Below are positions 38,228-49,850 of a stretch of 64,000 bases of DNA, one piece after another (within the stretch, counting starts at the first letter, position 1; every line of letters begins with the position of its first letter). The position numbers and the translations under genes were made by a program. The stretch lies in contig CM043942.1 of assembly GCA_014529385.2 (NCBI GenBank), forward strand, positions 110,662,141 to 110,726,140. Reading direction: 5' to 3'. This DNA comes from Adiantum capillus-veneris (lineage: Eukaryota; Streptophyta; Polypodiopsida; Polypodiales; Pteridaceae). The notes under the pieces are model-generated. The model ran no database searches and was not told the origin of the DNA. It worked only from the letters and a program-made list of their open reading frames with translations.

Positions 38228-38245
38228 TCTGTGTCACTTACTCAG
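36540..38245. repeat. Microsatellite-rich centre of the DNA transposon
   Basis: Alternating (CT)n, (GA)n, (CA)n, (GT)n and a (G) run of about 20 (37107-37127), including GA at 37793-37861, CA/GT tracts at 36940-36967, 37128-37315 and 38010-38035, and CT then GT at 38160-38227. A unit CTTTCTATAGCCTAGCATATTTA occurs twice (about 36578 and 36748). Short GC-rich inverted repeats lie between the tracts. It separates the divergent H3-Ulp1 gene (-) from the small plus-strand ORF and so contains the promoter region. Confidence 0.9.
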
Positions 38246-38690
38246 ACATGATATATGCAGTCTTGGATTGCTGACAAGGATGACTTCCTTCGACGGCGGA
38301 CTCGAGAGTATCGTGGAAGGGATGCGGCCCTAGCGCAGTACCTTTCAAAGCTTTGCAAGTCGCCGATAGTAGTTTTTCACAATTCCATGTCACAAGAGGG
38401 TTCAATAGCAACTTACACATTAAAGACACTATCACGCTTCTTGGGTGGACCCATGCTGCCCAAAAGTGCAGATAAAGTCATTCTTGTGGACAAAGTGTTT
38501 GCCAGAGATTGTTTTGGTTATTGCCGGGGTATAGAGGTGGTCGGGCAACGCATTACTACACTTACACAGCAATGGCACTAGCTTTTGGTAGACAAAACCC
38601 ATATGAACTTTTAGAGTATGGCAAACATCTCATGATTCGTTACAAGGGTGATGTGCCAAAAAACAAAATTGAACCTTCAAAATCTTGATA
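37912..38690 (+). CDS. Small unknown transposon ORF
   Basis: The clearest frame is 38255-38581 (108 codons) with FLRRRTREYRGRDAALAQYL and SKLCKSPIVVFHNSMSQEG. Protein-like sequence continues in another frame (38530-38690: ALAFGRQNPYELLEYGKH), suggesting a frameshift or an unrecognised intron. An upstream ATG (37912, MEKTPPMEFLQTPPTKG) followed by a donor could be a first exon, but the phases do not join. No family recognised. It converges on the transposase-like gene. Confidence 0.4.
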
Positions 38691-38699
38691 CACTTCAAG

Positions 38700-39185
38700 T
38701 AGCAATTGTAAAAGATCATGTATTACAGAAATTTTGTACAATGTCATCCACTCAGAGTATCTTTCTCCACTTGTGGTTCACATAAACCATTGTCTCTCTC
38801 CACCTTCGTTGACTTTCACGAGCACCGGAGTTGTTGTATGCCATTGATCTTTTAACTTTTTGTTGTTGTAAATGTCTGATGGATTGTGCTGTTGCTGAAG
38901 AGGCCAAGACTTCTTTTGCTTGCATTCAATGAATGATTCTACGATAGAACCATTCAAATAGTTCTTTCAAACTGTCAGCCTTGATTCGAGAGCCACCATG
39001 TCATGTGTGCCTGAAATAAGCATTTCTCGTCATGTAATGAGACTTTTCCATCCCTTGGGTATTCCATATTGCCGGGTTCCCATACTTTTGTATAAAATAT
39101 GGTAAATGATTGAAAATGATGTGCTGGATATGAAAACAGATTAGTTAGAATGTTTTACACTCACATAGTTACACATAAAAGAGAA
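38700..39185 (-). pseudogene. Decayed C-terminal extension of the transposase-like gene
   Basis: Downstream of the TGA at 39186 a minus-strand frame with only a few stops reads HGGSRIKADSLKELFEWFYR and later SATAQSIRHLQQQKVKRSMA. It looks like coding sequence either reached by an unrecognised splice or left behind after stop mutations. Confidence 0.4.
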
Positions 39186-40805
39186 TCAAATACACCATAA
39201 TACCATGTAGTGAGTAATCTGGGTGTCTGTCCATGCTGTCTTGAATGATTTTTTGAGAAGGTTGAGATTCTCCTTGAACTTTTTCATATCACCTTGTGAC
39301 CAGTCATCTTTGTTGCACATCAAAAATAGGATGTCTATTGATCGCCAAACCTCAGCCTTCGCGTTACGAGTAGTTGGTTCTTGGTCTTTGACTGCAATAT
39401 GTAGCTTTTTCCAGCTCTGATACTCTACCTTGCTAACATAAGATGTGTTATATATTTTTCCATGTTTTGTTAGCTTCAGATCTCGTATTCCTTGGGGTTT
39501 AGATAAAAACCTCCGTGCCTTCACCCCACCGATGGATGGTTTGCATGGGACATCCTTCTCAGCAGTTGATCTCTTTTCATCCCGCTGGATTTTCACATTG
39601 CCACCATGAAGGCCCATATCCGACAGTACCAATTCTAAGCACTGCAGGGCTACTTGTCGCTCTGCTGAGTTCTTAATTTCCCAAGAAAACCCGATATATA
39701 AGTAGAGCAATTTCTCCACAATTCTACAAAGAGCATGCATTGTACAGATGTGGACATTCACAAGTGGTATTTTCAAAACCGGTCGAAAAGCAGGGTCCTC
39801 AATGTGACGTGTTGGAGCTTTTCTCCACCACTTTGGGTCCATGACCTTTGCAAGCTCCATGCAGAACAAACACGGCGACTTTGCCATTGCACCCATTCCA
39901 CAATTATACATGCACTTTAATGTTTTGAGGTCACCTGCAAGATGCCACTGAACTTGAAAGTCTCCCCTTCCATCTAGACGTAGTACCTCTCCTTGGTTAG
40001 TATGTCGATCAATCACCTCCGGAATATTAGTTTGATGGAACACCCAATATAGAATCTCATGATCTTCTTTCTTTACCTGCAACACAAAATAAATGAGACT
40101 TAAGTATATGTGAACATTTGAGCTTAGCTGAGAATCTCGCTTACCTCAAACGCACCAAGCCACCATATGTTAGATTCTGATTGAACACTAAAATACAAAG
40201 GATCATCACTGGGACACTTTGAGAGGGCTCTATTCATTAAAGTAATAGTAACACACTCTAGCTTTTTCTCTTTAACAAGCTCACACTCATCCAGTTTTAA
40301 CACAAAATGTAATACCCCTCGTGACTCTTCAAATGTGATGTTGTAAAACTCCACCATTCTCTTCTGTAACATCTGCAGGTCCATAAAAATATTATTGAAC
40401 TCATCATATGCCATGTTTGCTCCATGGCCACTGTAAGTTGCTTTAATATGAAAGGGCTGTCCAAGATAGTCTCCCTGTGCCTCGTTAAGCTGAAGCATCT
40501 CTTTCCAAACACTTGAGGCTGATGGTAAAAGTTTGGATTTTATACCCTTCTTAACAAAGATGGATGAGGCAGATTTTTGTATAGTCGAATATCCTCTTTT
40601 TCTTACACCAAGTGAATCAAGTGTGCCTTGTATCTCTTTTGCAGGCACTGAGAGCTCTGAGCGTGTCTATGGATGCGGGAGGTATATGTGTGTTTGCTTT
40701 ACTACGCTTAATCAATGGTTGGTACTCATTGTCCAAATCAATGTGAAGGTGATATTTGGCTCGTTTCTGCGTAACATTTGTGCCATTTGGGGAGTGCGCC
40801 ATTAG
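39186..40805 (-). pseudogene. Transposase-like gene of the DNA transposon, one frameshift
   Basis: A 61-codon N-terminal frame (40802-40617, MAHSPNGTNVTQKRAKYH) shifts frame near 40650 into 40648-40145, then a clean intron (40144-40077, GTAAGC...TTGCAG) leads into 40076-39186. Conserved-looking motifs: VLHFVLKLDECEL, WHLAGDLKTLKCMYNCGMGA, CLFCMELAKVMDPKWW and HICTMHALCRIVEKLL. The pattern (D), GDxK, CxxC, HxxxHxxxRxxEKLL resembles DDE-type transposase-like proteins that I recall from cnidarian and sponge genomes. As the only such gene between the TIRs, it is the best transposase candidate. Confidence 0.62.
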
Positions 40806-41063
40806 CCAAATGTGCAGGTTTAATGGAAAGTGAATAGGCGACTGTGCCTTCGTCCCTCCATGTTAGCCTCATTCCCTCCATATTGACGAGGTTCATTCAA
40901 TGCAACTGAAAAGAAGATTATCCCTCAATCATTACACGAATGTTCAGAAGAGTAAGGAATCTACTTAAAGTACACTTTTTGAACTTTTACCATGAAAGAC
41001 CCACCTCTATTATTCGCCATATTTTCTAGAGAGAGAGAGTGCAAAAAATACATTTTCTTAGAA

Positions 41064-41096
41064 GGCCCTCCAAATGACCTCCGAAATTTCCTAATG
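41064..41096 (-). repeat. Right terminal inverted repeat (33 bp)
   Basis: On the minus strand it begins CATTAGGAAATTTCGGAGGT; the single mismatch to the left end is at position 6. Confidence 0.95.
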
Positions 41097-41815
41097 TCTA
41101 TGCGGTGGGAATGTCCATGTCGTGCTTTGTATGCGGTGGACATACCTAGTTGTATGGGCAGCTAGGGGACAACGGGAGGAGTAAAATCTCATTGGAGGGG
41201 GGATGTTGTACCTCCAGAACATTGGAATTTTAATGAATAAGTTTGAGTAGAATTTTTACTAGAGTACTATCTTGGTGCCGCTTTGCAATACTGATTGAAG
41301 GGCTGTCTTAACGAACATTGTGATTCGGAATCTAATCAAGGAATGTTTATGTTGAACAATCATTGTGGTAGTAATTAGGACACACAAGGAAGTGTGAGTG
41401 TGGGGATGGAAAGTGGGGGCTTGGCTCAGGTTGCCAACGCCTATGAGAAGGGTGGTCCCGATTGGTCGGGAACTCTCTGTCCCCATAGTGTTTAAATCGA
41501 TACTAGTAATACTCATTGCCCCTAGAGCGGAGAAGTCTCAAGTGTACGTACCTCTGAAACATGGGGAAAAAGGCACTTGGGATCTCTCTCCTCTTGGAAG
41601 GTGGGTCTTAGAATCTCTAGATAGGTTAAGTACGTTTCCCCTGCGAGGTGGAGCTAGATCTCACTGCTAGTAGGCTCGAACTCGACTCACTTTGTGATGA
41701 GAGATCGTCCGCTAGTTGAACCCTGAACCACTTTGTTTGCTTCCGTTATAGATCTAGTGGCCACCAGGTTCACCATTAGATCCGCCGTTTGATACGGCGG
41801 GGTGGGGACCTCACA
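41097..41815 (+). repeat. 3' LTR of chromovirus, second part
   Basis: Resumes TCTATGCGGTGGG exactly where the 5' LTR (23772) continues, and ends GGGACCTCACA followed by the target duplication AAGTA. Confidence 0.95.
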
Positions 41816-42604
41816 AAGTAAATGCTAATGTAGTGGCTCAGTTTGTGTTGATAACATTTGTTGTGCCGTTTTCGCGTTCCATGGGTGTTAGTTTCTAATA
41901 GGGGTTAGGGGTTTAGAAGCAAACTCATGAGTGCATTAGTGGAAAAGTTAAAGATTCAGCATCGGTTTTCCTCACCCTATCACCCTTAATGCAATGGTCT
42001 AGTCGAGAGTGCTAATGAAAAAATCTTCAAAATGTTAACAAAATACGTGTACAAGCAGGAAGCTGAGTGGGAAAAAAATCTAGAAAAATGTATGTGGGCA
42101 TGTAGAACGTCTTATAAAGTAGCTACAAATTTCACTCCATTCGAGCTAGTCTATGGTAAAGAGGCTGTGTTGCCAGTGCATGCACAACTAGGTGCTTTGA
42201 AGGGTATGTGGCGTGTCAATGCCACTCAACAAGGAGTTCTACAGAATCGGATAGCCAATTTGGAGGCTTTGTAGATGGATAGAGAGGCAGCGGCCGACTA
42301 CAATGTAAAGCAAAGAGAGAAGCGAGTTGCCAAGTTCAATCAGAACCTGCCAGACAAGAGGATAGAAGAAGGAGACCTGGTCCTGAAGTATGAAAGCTAC
42401 CTGGATTTCACATTCTAGAAGAAGTTCAAGAAGAAGTGGACAGGTCCATATAAAGTACAAAAAGACTTTCTGAATGGCAAGCTTCTTAGGAACAGGGTGA
42501 ACGGTGTGCGGCTCAAATTATATTCTGAGAGGGATTTAGTGCCGGAGGTGCATCAAATTGTAGTTAAGGGCGGTGGAAACCCACCTAAAGCATGCGGTGT
42601 GTGA
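41816..42604 (+). pseudogene. Ty3/gypsy integrase C-terminal part, resumed after nested insertion
   Basis: The frame continues directly from the codons cut at 21696, starting NANVVAQFVLITFVVPFSRSMG. The open frame 42032-42274 contains the core signature WACRTSYKVATNFTPFELVYG, and EGDLVLKYESYLDF and KKKWTGPYKVQK follow. Stops at about 41900, 41991, 42272 and 42417 make it inactive. A purine-rich tract at 42727-42745 precedes the 3' LTR. Confidence 0.85.
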
Positions 42605-42745
42605 GAGCGAGGAGATGAAGCTTTTGTACATAGGGTTGCAATTTTTGCAAGTGCTTTCAATCGTCAGCTTGGTGTGCCAATTTTAAAGTTTTGTACATAT
42701 GCTTTTGGTCGAACATAAATGTTCGACGAGGGGGCTGGGAAATGA

Positions 42746-44024
42746 TGGTGCAGCCAGAGTTGGTCTAAGCTAGGAAATGTTATATGCCAGGTAGAGGCAG
42801 CAGGCAAGTGCGGTGTAGAATGCTAGGACAGGAACCAAGGTCCTTGGCAACCAAAGGGAAGAGGGAATGTATGCTCAAGGCATCTTTTTAGGCTTAAAAA
42901 TCTCCAAGTTGGCTCAATTGGGATGGCCGATGAAGGTAAACAAAGTGCCGAGTCAATGCTCTAAAATGTAGTGTTCAATGTGCTCTAGAAACCGATCCAC
43001 ACGGCTCGTCAAACGGAGCCACGCTGCTCAAGATATTGCAGTTCAAAGATAGAGTGTGTAGCAGATCCCCGACGGATAGGGCAGCTGGGGATAGGTGGCC
43101 CAGGCAGGTGTCAGTGGATGCATGTGTAGAGCTTGAATTATGGAGCATGCCTCTTTTCTCAGATTTGCGAATTGGAGCTCTGGTTAGCAAGTTATGATCA
43201 GTTGAAGATTTTCCAGGGACCCGGTTTGAGCCCACTGCCAACTAGTCCGCATTGGAGGGTGTGCCATCTGGCATTCTTTAGGCCTCGACAAGGTTCAAGT
43301 AGCTAGAGTTTGCCAAGTGGAGTCAGCAAGAAGTCACGGCTCGTGCTTTTGAGTTTCGAGCACCGAGTTACGGCCTGGGAAAAAATGGGAGCATTTAGCG
43401 GTGAAAAGTTTGCAGATGATTTTCTCTGTTTTTTATGGCCTTGGATAGCGAGCTCAAAAGGATTAGAAGGCGGCGAGTTTTACATAGCCAGGGACTCGGC
43501 ACAAGTTTGTGACTCAGTGATTGGATCACTGGGTGCTAGTTGGCAGACAGGACAAGCAGGCGAAAAAAATTGGTTTTTAATGGGAGTATTTTCAAAATTT
43601 TGCAAGGCTTTGAGGCCATGGAGTCAGCAACCGCCACGTGGCGGGCATGTATACCCCATATGTGCCACTTCGGGCTTGAAGGCAGTGGTATAAGAGCTGA
43701 CCCGTGAGGCTTTGTAGAGCATGTGAGGGAATGAAAGCTTCCATGCGGCGTGGCGATGGCGGACCCCATGGGGGCGCTGTTCTGGCTGTGCGCGAGCGCA
43801 AGGTGGCGGTTTTGGCCGATGTTGACGGGCCTACGTAGTGGTGTGCGCATAGAGGGGGCGGTGTTGGTGCAATTAACTAATGACGTGGCAGTGCCTGGCG
43901 GAGCGCTCATTCCGACGGCCTTGAAGGCCATCTTTTGGAGTAGGGGGGGGGGGGGCAATAGTGACCTCGTTAATGCCCCCCTCCCCGGTGCATAAGATGG
44001 GGAGCAGTCCCGCAGGCAGCGGGC

Positions 44025-44068
<44 letters not shown>

Positions 44069-44221
44069 AAAGGCCGCAATGTGTAGAAGGCAAGGGCAAG
44101 GCTCATTCCCAGGGCGCCCGACGAAGTAAGGCAAGCAAAGATCGGACAAAACAAGAGCAAGGGCGAGTAAAGGCAAAGGCAAAGTGGAAGCCAGACCAAA
44201 AGGGATAAAAAGGAGAGAGAA

Positions 44222-44275
<54 letters not shown>

Positions 44276-45084
44276 CTAAAGGGAGTCGGAGGCCAAAGAG
44301 GTAGTGTAAGCTGATCTCCCCAGAAGGGGTAAAAATTAAGAAAAAAATAAAATAATAAAAAGAAGCCTAGGCAGCAATAGCGACCTCGCTAATCCCCCCC
44401 CCCCCTCTCTCGTGCAAAGAGAGAAAGAGAGAGCAGAGAAAAAACTTAAAGCGGTTTCCCCCTTCCAAGAGTTGCCAAATCAAGGTGCCAGATGGTCAAA
44501 TATGAGGGCAGTTTCCAAAATTGAAGACTCCTCCCCCTGTAAAAAATCAAATTTTAATCAAATTGGGGGACTTTTTTCTGGGCTTTTTTTGTGCCGTTTG
44601 AAGCCTGCAAAGCGGAGATCTGTAGTAGATCAACCCCTTTGTACTTTTTTCTTGAAAATGGCCATGGTGATTGTAGTGCAAGCCAGTGTACATGCCTTTT
44701 CAAGTGCAATCAAGCCACCGTTGGCCCCTCTTGCTGTTGTTTCCCCTTCCCCCCTTCTCTTTCTCCTGCTTTCATGTTTTCCCTCGGTGCCAGTTGTGTG
44801 GAAGTGTGTACCCCTCCGGACTGACGGTGTTTTGTGTGAGAGAGTGAGATTGAGCGGTTGTGAGCGTGTGTAAGGGTGGAGACAGACTGGGGCAGTAGTA
44901 GGTGTGCAATGTGTGGTTAATTTGTGGAGCGTGTGAGTAGTGGAAATTGAGCAGGCGGTGGTATGCTAGTGTAAAGTGTATTTTTGAAGGTGTTTTCTGA
45001 GAGGATAGGGGTGTTGTGGATACCCTGAGGTATAGAGAGGCCCTTGTGTTTGTGTCGGGCGTGTTCCCCCATTCCCCGTCTCCA
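42746..45084 (+). repeat. 3' LTR (2339 bp) of the 11.7-45.1 kb gypsy element
   Basis: The same sequence as 11706-13963 with indels, including GA tracts at 44029-44065 and 44225-44272. It is preceded by a polypurine stretch (GAGGGGGCTGGGAAATGA) and followed by the resumed copia integrase. Confidence 0.9.
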
Positions 45085-47215
45085 ACACCCCAAGGAGTTC
45101 AAGGAAACTTTTCTTACACACCTAATCAAAATGGAGTTGAAAAAAGGATGAATCATACAAATCAAGAACGAGTCACAACCATACTTTCTACGGAAGGTTT
45201 TTTGGGCAGAAGCAATATTGACAATGATACATATCATCAATCAGTCACCTAGTACGTCATTGAATCATCAAATTCTAGAGGAGCTGTGGTCCGAAAAGAA
45301 AACACATTATGATCATTTTCATGTAATTGGATGCAAGGCATATGCATTTATGCCCAAAGAGTTTCAAAAAAATCTAGACCCAAAGTCACTCAAGTGTATT
45401 CTCGTTGGTCATGGTGCAAATAGAGGGAAGAGATATCATCTCTGGCACCCAAAATCTTGCAAAGTAATTTGCAATTCACATGTTATCTTCAATGAGTTGA
45501 AGATGCACAGAAAACCTATCAAAGAGGTTGAGTATAGAAAAGTCACATATGAGGATGTTCCCTCAGAATCAATGAAAACTCAGAAGCTTAGTGATATGCC
45601 TTCCACTAGCAGTGCTCCAATTGACAAGGCGGGGAGTAGTAGTAGACTTTGAGACAATCTACTAGATCCTCACATCTACATGAGTGGTTTCAGCCACATG
45701 CCGACTGACTGCAGTGAGACATCTTGCTACAAAGAAGCCATTTAAAGGGATGACAAGGTCAAGTGGCGCAGGGGGGTGAGCGCCATGCAATTTGAGTACA
45801 ACTCGATTGCCAATAATGAGACATGGACTTGGTTCAGTTGCCAGAAGGCAGGCAGGGTTTTTGTTGCTAGTGGGTTTGCAATAAGTAGTTTACATATGAT
45901 TCTCTGAAGGCTAATTACAAGTTTCAATAGGTTCCTAAGGGATTCAAGCAGCAAAAAGAAATTGATTTTGATGAAATCTTCTTGCCCATGTTCAATATGA
46001 CTACACTACATAGAATGCTTGGCCTAGTATCCATTGAGGGCATGGAACTTGTCCAAATGGATGTGAAGACAACCTTTCTTCATGAGGATCTAGAAGATGA
46101 TGCTTACATGAAGCAACTTGAAGGTTTTGAACATCCTAGTAGAGAGGAGCTTGTATGCACGCTCAAGAAATCATTTTATGGCTTAAAGCAAGGTTCAAGG
46201 AAGTGGTATCAAAAGTTTTATGCTTTACATCCCAACGTTTTAGAAGGAGTTAAGATGATCACTGCTTGTCTATAAATAAACCCAGTGACAGTTCCTTAGT
46301 CATTATCATTTTATATGTAGATGACATGCTCATTGCAGGAAAGTCCATTAAAGAGATTTCCAGATTGAAGCAAATGTTGAGCAAAAACTTTTCTATGAAG
46401 GATTTGGATGAATCAAATCATTTTCTTGGTATGTATCAAGAGAGATAGGAAAAATGGAACTCTTGTGTTATCTCAAGAATCCTATATCCACAAGGTCTTA
46501 CAACATTTCAATATGTAGAGGGAGGGAGGGGGGAAGGCAGTGAGTACACCACTCTTGTCATATTTGAAACTTAGCAAGGAAGATTATCCCAAGTTAGATG
46601 CTAAGAGAGGAGAAATGGTAAGTGTTCCATATTCTTCAGCTATAGGTAGTCTTATGTATGCAATGGTAGTTACGAGGCTAGACATTGCATTTGTAGTGGG
46701 AGTGGTTAATCGATATATGGCTAATCCTGGCGAGTAGCATTGCTTCGTAATGAAACACATCCTTAGATATTTGAAGGGTGCAACAAGCAGGTGATTATGC
46801 TTGGGTGATAACAATGCATCTATTGTTGGCTATACATATGCAAATAATGTGGGTTGTAGAGACAATAGGAGATCTGTGTCTAGCTGCATTTTCATATTTG
46901 CAAGAGGAGCCATTTCTTGGTGATCTTCTCTCCATGATTGTATGTATTCTTCCACTACAGAGGCTAATTACATTGCAGCGTCAGATGCCTATAAGGAAGC
47001 TATATGGTTAGCACATTTAGTGGGAGATTTAGACATTTAGCATGTTCAATTTTGCATTGTGATAATCAGAGTGCCATTGCTTTGGTAAGGAATCCCATGT
47101 TTCACTCCAAGTCGAATCACATTGAGGTGAGGTATCATCTCATTCAGGATGCATTGATGGATAAGTGTTGGAGCTTGTCAAGGTCCACATTGATGACAAC
47201 CTAGCATATTTTCTT
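45085..47215 (+). pseudogene. Ty1/copia integrase C-terminus, RT and RNase H
   Basis: Resumes with SYTPNQNGVEKRMNHTNQ of the integrase core. The frame 45218-45652 has HVIGCKAYAFMPKEFQKNLD and SLKCILVGHG. RT: VQMDVKTTFLHEDLEDDAYM, CTLKKSFYGLKQGSRKWYQK and intact IILYVDDMLIAG. RNase H: ILHCDNQSAIALVRNPMFHS and KSNHIEVRYHLIQD. Repeated stops and frame breaks (45650-45960, 46275, 46447, 46737) show it is dead. Confidence 0.88.
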
Positions 47216-47373
47216 ATGAAGAGCCTAGCTACATAGTGGTTTGCACATTGCATCTAGTTAATGGCTATATGGTGAACATATTAGTACAAGGGTGGAGCTG
47301 TCATGCTTCACAATTGTACATGCTAGCTTTAGTCATCACCACTCATGGCTACACTGACCTTTAAGTGGGAGAT

Positions 47374-47760
47374 TGTTAGGGTAAAGGCCGTGATCATCCG
47401 TCGGCCCTTTTTTACCTACCCTCACTAACTCACTCACTAACCCCCTTGTTCTTTATACATGCATAGCACAATCACTCTCTCCTTCTACAAAGTGGTGTTT
47501 CCCCCTTTTCTATGTGCCTCTCCCCCTTCTGTGCATGCATGTGAGCACAAGCCGAGCCCTTACAACAACAAAGCTATTCAAGTAGTACAATTGCAAGAAT
47601 GAGCATGGGTTGAGCCCTCACAGTAACAAAGCTATTCGAGAAGTACAATTGCAAGAAGGGTGGCATGTCGCTTTTGAAAGCAAAAACTTGGATTCTAATC
47701 AATAAAATTATTTTGCTTATGAGTGTTGCAACTCTTGCTGTTTTGCATGGGATTTTGTGG
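47374..47760 (+). repeat. Ty1/copia 3' LTR
   Basis: TGTTAGGG starts after the purine tract AAGTGGGAGAT (47363-47373), as in typical plant copia elements. Within it a block of about 60 bp (GAGCCCTTACAACAACAAAG and following) is directly repeated at about 47553 and 47610. The right end is estimated because the 5' LTR is absent. Confidence 0.65.
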
Positions 47761-48635
47761 ACAATGGAAAAACCTGTGATTGGATAGCATTTATGCGTTT
47801 AGTGTTTGGTGTGTGCGCTAGAAGTAGCTAAATTATGGGTTGAAAGCTTTTATGGTGAGAGCAATGCTTAAATGTTGGGATTTAGTTCTAAATTTGAGTT
47901 GGATTTTTTTGAGCTCAAATTTGGTCTCGAATGGCCCACTACGGTCTAATTAGCTCAAGTTATGGATGTTTTACGACTTTGAGAAAAGTGGAATGTGTGC
48001 TAATTTGATGCGATGGTTCAATCTTTTATTGGTTTTCAAACCAAATTTGATGCTAAAATTGTGGCCAATAGGTTCAAGAATTTGGGGGGCTTTTTAAAGT
48101 GTCATATGGACCTCATATAAGGTTTTCATGGCTAGAAGACTTGCCTTCTTGTGCTTGGTGGAGGAGTTTTGAAGCTCAATAAATAACTCACATATAAATC
48201 CCTCTCATGGTGGATCTTGGAGCTCAAAAATCTATGGCAATAGGTGGGCTACTGCGAGTGCCATGGGTGTTGTTTGGGATATGTTGATGTGGTAGATTTC
48301 CTTTGATGGCCTATTGGGGCATCCTTTGGGGCTATTCCCCATGCAAGCAGCCCATTGTCCCCCCTTATGGAAGGGGAAGTGCACATAGATTGGAGGCTCC
48401 ACTAGCAATCTTGCTAGTGGGCATAATTATGGCTAGTGTTAGCAAGCTTTCTAGTGGGCATAATTATGGACGGTTTTTGGTGAAGGAAAATTGCATGGTG
48501 CATGAAAACTAGTGGTCGAGAGCCTGAGTGGCTAAAATTATAAAAAAGAAGGCCATCTTTTTGGGATATTTTAGGGGATCCACAAGCCAGGAAGGACTAT
48601 TTTTGAGAGGGGATGCAAGTATCAAGGGGTTTTGT
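47761..48635. other. Intergenic, nothing recognised
   Basis: No supported gene. Two copies of TAGTGGGCATAATTATGG (about 48414 and 48452) form a short direct repeat. Confidence 0.5.
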
Positions 48636-48637
48636 GT

Positions 48638-48818
<181 letters not shown>

Positions 48819-48829
48819 ACATGGTGGGG

Positions 48830-49850
48830 ATTTTTATGGGAAGTTCTCTATTGAAGACGAGTAGAAGGGGATTTTGGTTGCTCTTGATGGCAAAGAGTTA
48901 CATGAATCAAAGTACAAAAGAACTAGATGATACTAATTATGAAGCAACGTTATATGTTGTGCATACCGAGTGTAACGTCTTTGACTGTTATGATCCAAAG
49001 GGATACCTTACATGCTGCGAAATAGAGATGCAATCACGAGGGGTACTAGAAGAGATTATGAGTGAATCATTTGGGTCGTTGGAAATTCAAGACTTATGTG
49101 AATAGGTACAAGGTCTTGCTAAAGAATATGGAGATTGTTGGGAGTATATGGCTAAAGAGCTAGAATACAAAGATGAGCAGGTGGTAGGTTTTCAAGAACA
49201 AATTAAAAGGCATACCAAGATAGATAGATGTTTGGGATCGGGTTCTAGCAAAGCTCAAAGTAGCGGCATAACATGATGAATTTTCTACAAAAGCTAATGC
49301 TTTATGGGATGCAATACAGGTTGAAGGAGCACTTGAAGCCAAAATTGGAGCCGATACTTTTTTTCAGAGATGTGAAAACTTATGATTGTGCTATTAGTAA
49401 TCCAGGTGAAGATGTCAATGATGATGCTTACTGCTATGTGATTGGTTTATAAAGAGATACCATGTCTATTGATTATCTACATGTATGTAAAGAATTTTTG
49501 AGCCTAATAAAAGATACTTGCTATGATTTGACAATTGTATAGGATACCATGGATGTATCATATGATACATATGAGCGGGTACCATGTTATGAAAATTTGG
49601 GAGCAAGTTTGTGCAAAACTAGAAGCAGTGAAAGATGCGTGTCTTCTAGTAGACCAAATCCCAAAGGATGATGCTTTGGGGAATTCTATACAGGTTGAAG
49701 CCGATGCAATTTGAGTAGAGATGTCTTATGCTACAAATCACGGTAAGAGTGTATCCAATGATGATGTAAATGAAGATCTAGGCTACCTTATGATTGATTT
49801 ACAGGATAATACCACTTGCCTGGATGATTTCTAGGTTTAATATGCTTCTA
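48830..49850 (+). repeat. Degenerate coding-like repeat, unknown
   Basis: Protein-like plus-strand stretches (TNYEATLYVVHTECNVFDCY, EYMAKELEYKDEQVVGFQEQ) degrade into two diverged direct copies of roughly 330-350 bp. Both carry a TACAGGTTGAAG core (about 49315 and 49690) followed by GTCAATGATGATG-type sequence. It is possibly an old gene or element remnant; I cannot name it. Confidence 0.35.

Larger units (their letters stand above)
31693..41096. mobile_element. 9.4 kb DNA transposon carrying H3-like/Ulp1, FCP1-like and transposase-like genes
   Basis: It interrupts a chromovirus LTR. Its ends are a 33-bp inverted repeat with one mismatch (31693-31725 and 41064-41096). The unoccupied sequence in the 5' LTR (CTTGCTTTCTATG near 23765-23777) shows clean insertion between CTT and TCT without added bases, so there is no visible target duplication. 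Order: unknown gene (+), acidic-FCP1-like gene (-), H3-Ulp1 gene (-), microsatellite-rich centre, small ORF (+), transposase-like gene (-). I cannot assign it to a named superfamily. Confidence 0.9.
21697..41815 (+). mobile_element. Ty3/gypsy chromovirus, complete but interrupted in its 3' LTR
   Basis: LTRs 21697-24467 and 29571-41815 (split) both start TGTAAGGTCTCT and end GGGACCTCACA. Both sides carry the target duplication AAGTA (21692-21696 and 41816-41820). Inside are the primer site, pre-gag ORF, gag, protease, RT, RNase H, integrase with a C-terminal chromodomain, and a polypurine tract. It inserted into another gypsy integrase and was itself hit by a DNA transposon. Confidence 0.95.
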
